Source: Patiria pectinifera (lineage: Eukaryota; Echinodermata; Asteroidea; Valvatida; Asterinidae). From it: DNA of 64,000 nucleotides. Shown here piece by piece: positions 50,501-59,500 of the stretch. The stretch is taken from assembly GCA_029964075.1 (NCBI GenBank), contig CM057135.1:23772863-23836862 (forward strand), read 5' to 3'. Position numbers and translations under genes: made by a program. Every line of letters begins with the position of its first letter. Positions within the stretch are counted from its first letter, which is position 1. The notes beneath the pieces were generated by a model that saw nothing but the letters and a program-made list of their open reading frames with translations, was not told where the DNA came from and did no database searches.

Positions 50501-53500
50501 GTGACGTCGTAATAAAGGCAGGCAGTGAGTACACCACCATCTTTTCCTCAAAAAACATCGGTTAAATTTAACGGTCAGAAATTGCCTCAAATCGCACCAC
50601 AGACCCACTTTTTTGGGGGGAACCAAAATTACTTTGCCCCCCCCCAAAATTGTGTTCTGCATCCGCCCTTGCGTGATGATGTGTCACTCATGTGACTATA
50701 ATTAGTTCTATATCAGTGGTCATTTCATAAAACAGGGCCTTGGCCTTGGCCTTGGCCTTGAGGGTTAAGCCTTGGCCTTGAGGCTTGAGGGTCAAAGCCT
50801 TGGCCGTGGCCTTGGCCTTGGGGTCAAAGCCTTGGCCTTGGCCTTGAGGGTCAAAGCCTTTGCTCCAACACTGACCCCTACCAGCACCACCATCATCGAG
50901 CTCAAGATTCAATTCCAACGAGTCCATCATTCTTCTTGAGAGAGAGCGTCTACTTTTGGAGCGTGAGCGCCTGCAAGTAGACAGGGAACAACTGCAAGTT
51001 TCCAGGCAGATTGATGCATCGTTGAGTCACATCAGCCGGAACTTGCAGTTGTTTCTTGAGTTCACTCTCGAGAAGAATGGTGTGACCATCGACCCTGAAA
51101 GTTAAATACATATTGCCGTTGAATGTAAAAATTAATTAGAGTTAAAATAAAACACAATTTATAATTTCTTTCTATTTTTTACAGGCATCTATAACCCGCA
51201 TGACAATATGCACACATACATTTTAAATTTGAATGCGTTTTGCTTGAAAATGTATTTAAAACTTCAATACTTAAATACTGCCGTTGCCGTTGAATGTAAA
51301 AATTAATTAGAGTTAAAATAAAACACAAATTATAATTTCTTTCTATTTTTTACAGGCATCTATAACCCGCATGACAATATGCACACATATATTTTAAATT
51401 TGAATGAGTTTTGCTTGAAAATGTATTTAAAACTTCAATACTTACTTACTAAATAAAACTTAATTCCAGATGGGTAGTTAAATCCCGGTGCAAGCGTACT
51501 TAAGTGCTTAACCAAATTCTTTAATTAAATGTTTTATATGTGCACTATATTTTCCCTTTTAGACTCACTTGATGTTTTAGACTCACTTTATATCAGATTG
51601 TTTGTTTTACACTTGACTTTTTACATGACATTTTAATGTTTAATTTCATTTACTGTCATAATAAACCAGAAATATAATGAGAACCAAGAGTGAAACTGGT
51701 CTAATGTGATTTGAGGTTTAAACATAAATATTCCGATTTTGAGGTCTCTAAACTAAGCGACTAAAGGGCTGACTCTGCTAAGCATCTTTTCATTTTTTCC
51801 CCGTAAACTTTGCTGTTACATTTGTTCATGTTCATACGACTTTTTGCCACATTGGCCTAAGTTATCTTGTGTGCGCCAGCGGAACACGGAAAAAGTATAT
51901 AGGCATCAGTTATCCCGCAAGCACGAGTGGAATACGGAAAATGTAGTGCGTCTTTATCCCGCGTACCACAAGGCCTTTGTATGTAGAACACAGACGCACT
52001 GCATTTTCTGTGTGTTCCACGAGTGCGAGCGCAATAACAAAAAAATCTTCAAGTAAACTTGACACACACTTAATAGGGTGCAGACCAGTAAATCGGTCGG
52101 AAATTGCCTATACGCCGGCCAAATCACGATTTGCATGCCCTCAAAATCTTCAGTATTTGAGCATGCTGTGGGCCATGAACTTGAGGGTTTGTAAAACATA
52201 TGGGTGGAAGCCGTGCACAGGACTGGGAGCTTGCAGTTCTGTGTAATTTGGATGTAATTTGGACCCTAAAAGCGCTCTATTTTGCGATGGAGTGTAGGCA
52301 TCGTTTTTCAAAATGGCGATGGGCTTCAGGACTATTTTTAGGGGTGATCATCTTCAGATGGAAATTTCTCCTAAAAGTTGACCCCCCGAAAATTGACAAT
52401 AAAATGAAAGATGATGAAATAAGCTTTAATTTGATGTGTGTCTCGAACACCTTGGAGAGTTGTGAGTATTTTTCCCGAATTTTTGAAGTGGGAGCATTTA
52501 CCATTGGGGTCTATGGAAGTTTATTTACTGGTCTGCTACCTATAGGGCGCATAGTTCCTATGTGTATATACATGTACATGTAGTACTTTTAGCCGTGCAC
52601 AGAAAGATTGCAAAAATAGAAAGCTCCACATGACTCACTCTCGGCCAATCAAGACACAGAATCTGTGGGTGAGGTGTTACAATATACAAATATTGAGTGG
52701 CTCAGCATGGAATGGGAGGAATATTATCGCAAGGCAACTGGAAAAGTCTGGATTTTACCGAGCGATAATATTCCTCTCATTTCACAATTTAAAGCCACTC
52801 AATATAGATCCTTGTCATTTGATATATTTGAACTTAAATTTCAATACAAAACTGGAGGAAAATGTATTTCCCTCTTCCAAACCACCCCTTCAAGAAAATG
52901 TTTGAACCCAACGCTGTAGCACAGGCACTTTGGAACAGTACGCGCTACGCGTAACGCTGAACGCGTAAACCAGCACATGTTTCAGTTCAAACATGGTTCC
53001 AATGAAAACCACAGCTGCGTGATAAATATTTATTTATAAAATCATAGTGTTTTTGCCACGGATTCGACCAATCAGGATCACGGATACAAGTCATCTTCAA
53101 GCAAACTGGTGGGGGGGGGTGAGAATTGGAGGTGCTTTCCAGTCGTGTGGCAGCAGATAACAATATTTTATACACATTTAACCTTTTTTATTTTGTATTT
53201 AGAAATATCTGTTGATGAGCATGATGCAATGGAGTTGCCCATCATGGATATGACCTTCATACAGCAAGTCATCATCCTCATCAGCATTGTCATCGTCTCC
53301 GTCTTCCAGATCCGGCTGGCCAAACTCCTTGGAGAGGTTGAAGAGCACGCAGCAGGCCCTGATGATGACACATGCCCTCTGAGGAGCCACTCTCATGCCA
53401 AGAGCCAGACAAGGAAATTTCCTCTTGAGTTGGCCGAACGTCTGCTCAATGACCACTCGCGACTTTCTGTGACTCCTGTAATTTGAGGGACTGCATATTG

Positions 53501-56500
53501 TGGCGGTTTCGTCTCTTGTCCCTGCAACCCGGTCGGGCCAGCCCACGTCAGCGAGCGGTCTAGCGTTAGAAGGCCGGCGACGCCGATCCGTTTTGGCGGC
53601 AGTTTACCGCCTGGCCCGCAGCACACCACTAAGTTCAATCAACCACACCCAAGCCTAATCTCGTCACACCTCGTTGGACGGGGGACGACAACAATAATGG
53701 GGGGACAGACACAATAGATACAGGGCAGGGCTTCTTCTTTATTCTAAAACACGTGCGCCTTTACTAAGGCGCTTCACCTATCGTACATCTCTACGCCTCG
53801 CACCATAAACGTTGAATTACATAGAGTGTGAATTACTGATTCTTTGAGGATTTATTAGTTGTCGATCACTTAATTAAACAATTCACAGCGTGGTCCTAAA
53901 GTGAATTACCTATACTGGTTTGGGTCTCGGCTGCAAATACAACTCACACTTACTCCACGTAAGGCTCTTTCCCCGGAGTTTACGGGACCCAATTGCTCAG
54001 CTTGATTGACACGTCTGCTCAGGACGGCTGCCACGCGGGAAGAGAACGAGTCACGCCTGCTTCCTGCTTTTATACATAAATGCCACGCCTGGCTGGTACC
54101 CTCAAACATCGTGCTAAACACATATAACGGTTGGACACCAACTAGGGTATAATTAACCAACTACAATTCGAGTCTCGCATTAATCGATTCTGCATTACGT
54201 TACAATATCAAAGGTATGTGTTATTAATCTAGACTTGAATCAAAGTTAATTTAAACTAATGATTCAAGTGTGCAATTCCGTTCATTGGGATAAGCTGGGT
54301 TCAAGATGGGGGTCATCAGCCATGGACGAAGTGCATAGCCTGTGTCTCCAAGGAGCACTCCAGTTAGTCTGCAATACAATAGAGCACAAATGTTCCATTT
54401 TTAAGTGCAGTAATTGCATCATGGCTTAGCAGTTTTTCCATGTGGCTCCCACAAATCGTGGCAGTTACTGGGCCTATATAACAAGTTTTCAAGGCTTCAA
54501 TCGTTCTCTGAGTCTCAGAATAGGAAACAGAAGTTCACACAATAATTTTAAATTCAAGGCCCTCGATCAGTTTTATTGTCTTCCAATATTGCCTTTGCTT
54601 ACAGACGATATGTTTTCCTGAGATCCATTCATAGCTCCAAAACACCCAAATATTGATCCATAGACTCGAGAGAAAGTCAAAAGGATGTCAAAGAGGTTGA
54701 AAAACTTTAATCCTCCGTACATCCTATCACTCGCCATCCCATAATAATGACAACAAACTTTTCTTACAATAGAGGGCGCTATATCTGTCTTAAGCAGTGA
54801 TTTGGCACGAACTGTTGTAAATATTGCACTGATATTATTGGGTTGATAGTTTGACAAGAAGAAATGCATTTTATATTTTTGTTTATGGTCTGATTAGTAA
54901 TTTTTTGTTTTAATTCTCAGACTTGGTGATGTTTGACTTACTGTCCATTGGTGAATCTCTCTCCAAGGATGCTTCCATTGATGATGGCGCTATCGTGGCC
55001 TGGACATTGATGCTATGGTAACCCTTGCGATTCACATAGACATGTTCTGCTTCTCCCAGTGGAGCTCCATACAACCTGACATATCAGTGCAGTCTAATGC
55101 ACCGACAACGTTGGGAAAACTGGCAATCTCAAAGAACTCGTGCTTCACTCTTGCTACATCCTGAGGATGCACAGGAAACTGGATGACCCTTGGGCTTAAT
55201 CTGGCCACTGCATGTGCCGCTCGATGTACAATTCGGCATACTGAGGGTACACTGATGTCATGGAGGTCACCATGAACAGTGTAATATGAGCCTGTGGCAA
55301 GAAGCGCAGCGTTGCCAGAAGTTGCATGTGGGCAGGGATTGCATTGCTGCGCTGTAAAGAAAATAATGTACATCGTACACAGTAATAATTAATTAATTTC
55401 AATATTATAGAAATTAATTAACAAATGTACCTGCTCTAGCTGAAATTTGAAATTATAGTTTTGCAATTAATAATTATTTTGTGGCATCACCCAAGGCATT
55501 CACATTTTAGATACCAATTATTGGTACAGTACATGAATAATGACATTTTAATCAAAATTATATTCAGAATAAATACATGTATGACTATATTTTGTGCAAT
55601 AGGTTACGTGCAGGGTGAACGATATTTATAAAGAATATATTATTTAAACTTTTGTTGATAAAATACAATTTTTTTTAAAGCTACATTGTACTTCAAATGC
55701 AACAGTTAATATATTGAATGAATAATAAATCTGAATAATTTGTAATAAAATGTTTACTTAATATATCTTAATTAAAAAGATATTTATTTTATCCATTGTT
55801 TTGCATAATTTTGTTATCATGCATCGTCTGTCAAAATTATACTAAGTGCTTGTGTGTGGGGATATCTTTGTGGAATTGCAGGATTGACTGCCTTTATTAG
55901 TAATAATATGCACGAAGGTTGTTGATTAGAGCGCGACTCTTGCATTATATACAGTACTGGTTATGGACTTGCTTTGAATCTGATAGCTTTGTCAGTGTGA
56001 TTATTATTAGGGCTGTATCCGAAACGGGGATTAATGGTTAAGGTATGGCTATTTTCCTATTCTCTACCATTTCAAGTTGCCTGGCCAAAATTTCGGTTTT
56101 GGACGTGAAGCCATTAACATTATCCTGCCCATGCAGACCGTTGGCGGCGCTGTCACAAATCAACATAAATTAAGCAGCCCCTCCCTAGTAACCTCGGTCC
56201 AAAATTGTGGCCACCGGTATGATTGGAATAAGGCCCAAAAAAAAAAGTATTCGGTCTCTGGTCAGCGCGCGCGTCGATTTTAATCATGCGCGTCAACCTT
56301 TTTTTTTTCCAAAATGTTCCGCGGTAGCTCCAACATTATTGCCGCCCCTCCTCATTTTTTTTTTACCAAAGAGCACCAAGATGGGAAATTGCACCAAGGC
56401 AAATGATTGAGAGCACCAAGGCAAATTATGGAGGACACCAATGTACATGAGGACACCCAAAAAGCAAAATAGTACCCCACCTTGTCTGTAAAATCCAAGC

Positions 56501-59500
56501 TTGAAGAAAAAAAAAAGCCAAAAAAAAAAAAGCCGCGTCCCCGCGTCAATTCCGGAACTTTGGTCTGACCAGAGACCGAATATTTTTTTTTGGCCTAATC
56601 AGCGATTGTTTGCAAGATAAACACATCTCGTGTTGGAGTGTAATCACCTTTTTTTTCCTTCAAAATGTCCATTAAAATGCTTATTACCACTCTGGGGGCG
56701 GTACCTTGCGCATGCGCACTACAATCATTTATGCCCGATTTGATGCTGACCAAACCCCCATGATGGCCTAATTGCGCGTTGCGCGCGGGTACAGGTGGAT
56801 GATGATATCGATGCCTTCACGTCAGAAAAATCAATTCAAATGGAAAGTTAGTACGTAATACGGTTAGGCTAAAACAAAACCATCCCAAACATATAATGTT
56901 TACAAGCGACCCCCTTTCCCAAAATCTCGATAAAGTTGCATAGAGTAAATATCTTTGAGTCTTTCTCCACAAATTAAAAAGTCGATCCTTGCACCTACAA
57001 ACACGTAAGCCTACGATTAATAAATAGGTCATACATCGTTAGCGTTTCTGTACCTGTGTATCAGGCTGAATGCTATTTTCAACTCTTTCCAAGAGCTGAA
57101 CAATCGTGTGAAACGATATCTTCTGTACGTTTTCTCGTCAGTTAAATTATCTAAGGGATCGCGCCTATCTCTGAACACTCTCTCTCTTCTTAATGCTCTT
57201 CTGGTTTCACGGTCTGCAAGGAGCATAAGCGCCATCTTAAATATTGTTTCATATAGTTACGACGACCCAAATACACGTCGTAACTTACGACGTGTTTCAT
57301 GCCGTTGTCAAGGTACTTGTGACGCATTGAACGCATCGTAACTTTGGTGAAATGGAATTTAAGACGCGTCGTAAGTTACGAAGAGTTACTCTTCGTAACT
57401 CGAGTTACGACGCGTCGCATCCTTTAGTGAAATCGGGTGCAGGAGGCACACTTTGGTGCGTTCGATTACTTCCCCCGCGCTTATACTCGTGTAAGCGCGA
57501 CAGCGTTCGATTTACCTCTCACGTGACTTCTCGCGCTAACTCGAGCCTGGCCCAAGTAACCGACTCGCCGAGCCGGTTACTTGGGTAAGTATTCCATAAG
57601 GCCAAGCAACGTCCGGCGGGCGCCTCATCAGGCCGTGTCCGAAACGGGCTTCCACGGAGCATAGAGCTACAAACCCAATGTAGCTCTATGCACGGAGCTA
57701 CGACTACGAATTGTTGTCAGCACTTCCCCGCGTATTTTCACTGGGTGTGGACGTGCATGCTCTAGACAGTTAATTGATTCGGATGCAGCCTGGGAAAAAT
57801 GTTTATTTAGCTCCATTGCGCTTGTCTGTCATTGCGCGAGGAGCCAGGCGCGAGTAAGCTGGGAGAAGTAATCGAACGCACTCTTTATCACGAAAAATAC
57901 GGGAGGCAATCTACATCCGCCACCATAAAGCCGTTAATAAACCGTGACAAGGGTTACCAGCTAGCGCTGGTCTCCGAGGCAGATTTACGGCCTCGTAAAC
58001 AGAGACTGGACAGTAGCCGCGGCGTCACGTACATTGAGAAAGACAGCCAGATGGTTGCCGAAAGCTCTGATAGAACTTTCCCGTGCTGATGTACAAGAAT
58101 AATTTATATTATGACTAATTCCCAGCAAAAGAAACTTCATGCTTTTATTTTCTAAAAATGTATTTTTACGTTATTTTCGGGGGAAAAATACGGAAACATG
58201 CCCTCCTCCCCCTTTTTTTTAACAGTGGGGAGATATATCGTTTATATTCGGGTTTTCAGGATTTTTTTTTAATTCCCTTGAGCAGTTAAATACCAGTGTA
58301 CCGGCCACCACCAGCAGGAAACAATTATCATTTGATTGCGTGACTTGTTGTTACGTTTGCCTAAAGCCTTCTTGAGTGGCCAAAAGAGCAACGTTCAGTG
58401 GCCTTGGTGTAAACAGAATTTCAATAATATAATATCTAGTGTAATGTTCAGTGGCGTAGCGTAGCCACGGTGGGGCGTGGGGGGCGACAGCCGGCCAAGT
58501 ATGACCAGCACAACTCTTCACAATAAGCCCAGTGTTAACAATATTTCTCGTTGTGGGTCTGAAAATGAAAATTGTCGGTTTGTGTATTATGAATATGATC
58601 AAGTGAAATTATTTATGCAGTATTTTGCCCATTTCCCTCAAAATTGCATATTGTAATATTGTACAGTTTTATCAATTTGCTAGAATATGTGATACCTCAC
58701 CAACAAGTATCTTTTAACGAAATTCAATCAGAATATTTATCAATTTTTAAAACAATTTTAGTTGTTTTGTTACTTGTTGGTGTCCCTGCCACACTGTACG
58801 ATGGTGTAGCACGTGCATTGTTTACTTTCGTTTTGACGGGGACTTTACTGAATAGAGTCTGGTGACATTACAGAAATTTCTTTGAATAAAAGTCGAATCG
58901 TTCATTCGTGTACACTTGTTATGCAAAGCAGGGGCAGTGGTTCAAGGATATCTATGTCGACTTGCATAAAGTGTGCAAGAACGCGATTTGAATGCTTTTA
59001 TGTGTTCACAATACAACGACGCTGTTTAGTTATTTCACTGTGTGACACAGTGAGAAATTGTTGAATCATAATGGCGTCAGCGATACTTGCTGGGGAGCTC
59101 TTGCGTACGACTTTCTGTACTTTAGTACTGTTGTCTCCAGGACAATTGTGTGTACGGTAACCCGACGTACCCAGATTTTTAAAGACGAAATTGCCGACCT
59201 CAAACTTGTTAGTGCCATATTTGGCAACTATATGTGCGTTATTAGTTTAATTAAACAAATGAACAGGTTAATTAAACATAGTACCATTGACGGTACCTAA
59301 AAGTTAACATAACAGCATAGAAGACCGACAGACGAACATAAAATGTTACAAAATCAACACATTTGTCTGGATAATTTTTAGGGCGTTACCGGCAAGTTAA
59401 CACAAACTTGGTGTCAAATTGATCATGGGAGTTACTTTTCTTTGACTTTTTATACAGGTTTACATAAACTTTAACTGTATGACCTGCAGTGGCGTAGCCA

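Larger units (their letters stand above)
47462..51105 (+). pseudogene. Harbinger ORF1, Myb/SANT-like DNA-binding protein, broken (right arm)
   Basis: Three exons: 47462-47757, 49191-49343 and 49619-50881 onward to the TAA at 51103-51105, the last interrupted by a hAT insertion. Exon 1 reads MENVEKKRPKNWTHEEVAVL, then, after a change of frame near 47533 and one in-frame TAA at about 47616-47618, IPRDYQKIRKKWQDMTRKAR. The tryptophans and the RKKWQDM helix fit a Myb/SANT-like (MADF-related) domain. Exon 2 is acidic. Exon 3 ends in a Glu/Arg/Leu-rich coiled coil of the form LLLERERLQVDREQLQV. ORF1 proteins bind DNA and help transposase reach the nucleus and the element ends. Removing the hAT insert restores one continuous frame across exon 3. 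The frameshift and the stop are shared with the left arm, so they predate the divergence of the arms. Confidence 0.72.
26491..51136 (-). repeat. Right arm of the giant inverted duplication
   Basis: This is the reverse complement of 1-25547. It begins at the first base after the N run, already inside homologous sequence, as expected if a contig end lies there. Homology stops at 51136 only because the left arm runs out at the window start. The transporter gene, Harbinger ORF1, LINE, SINE pair and LTR element are all found again here in opposite orientation. Confidence 0.97.
53199..57235 (-). pseudogene. Harbinger (HARBI1-like) DDE transposase, broken
   Basis: Exon 1 (57235-57054) has the N-terminal signature RRDPLDNLTDEKTYRRYRF. 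Exon 2 (from 55351) gives RSNAIPAHMQLLATLRF, then ATGSYYTVHGDLHDISVPSV and FPNVVGALDCT, containing the first catalytic Asp, then EAEHVYVNRKGYHSINVQ. A further exon near 54373-54265 gives LLGDTGYALRPWLMTP (second Asp). The last exon (about 53475-53199) gives SHRKSRVVIEQTFGQLKRKF (catalytic Glu), followed by an acidic tail. All three DDE residues are present. The frame changes at least three times: near 57110 in exon 1, near 55310 and near 55083. It cannot make an active enzyme as it stands. A solo LTR and an AT-rich stretch lie in its introns. Confidence 0.78.
46982..57440. mobile_element. Harbinger/PIF-type DNA transposon (~10.5 kb), broken, in intron 2 of the transporter
   Basis: Both ends share the inverted terminus GCACCCGATTTCACTAAA. 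They continue into arrays of short self-complementary units of the form ACGACGCGTCGT and ACGTCGTAAC (46999-47110 and 57262-57428). Inside are the two genes typical of the superfamily in convergent orientation: a Myb/SANT-like ORF1 on plus (47462-51105) and a HARBI1-like DDE transposase on minus (57235-53199). No clean 3-bp target duplication is visible at the ends. Both genes carry disabling changes. The element has been invaded by a hAT element, a solo LTR and MITEs. The left arm holds only its ORF1 side (1-4152), cut by the window edge. Confidence 0.8.

Noticed and set aside
52200-52583. 127-codon open frame, possible small membrane protein
   Set aside because: It spans most of a TIR-bounded MITE and runs past its right end, has no recognised domain and no support from splice signals.
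21131-53506. Both TGTGGCGG starts (21131 and 53499) as ends of one LTR family
   Set aside because: Only eight bases agree, and the TATA-like and AATAAA signals of the 53499-54204 LTR put that sequence at its 3' end, not its 5' end.
54573-54869. 98-codon open frame between transposase exons
   Set aside because: It lies in a transposase intron between a good donor and acceptor; no domain is recognised.
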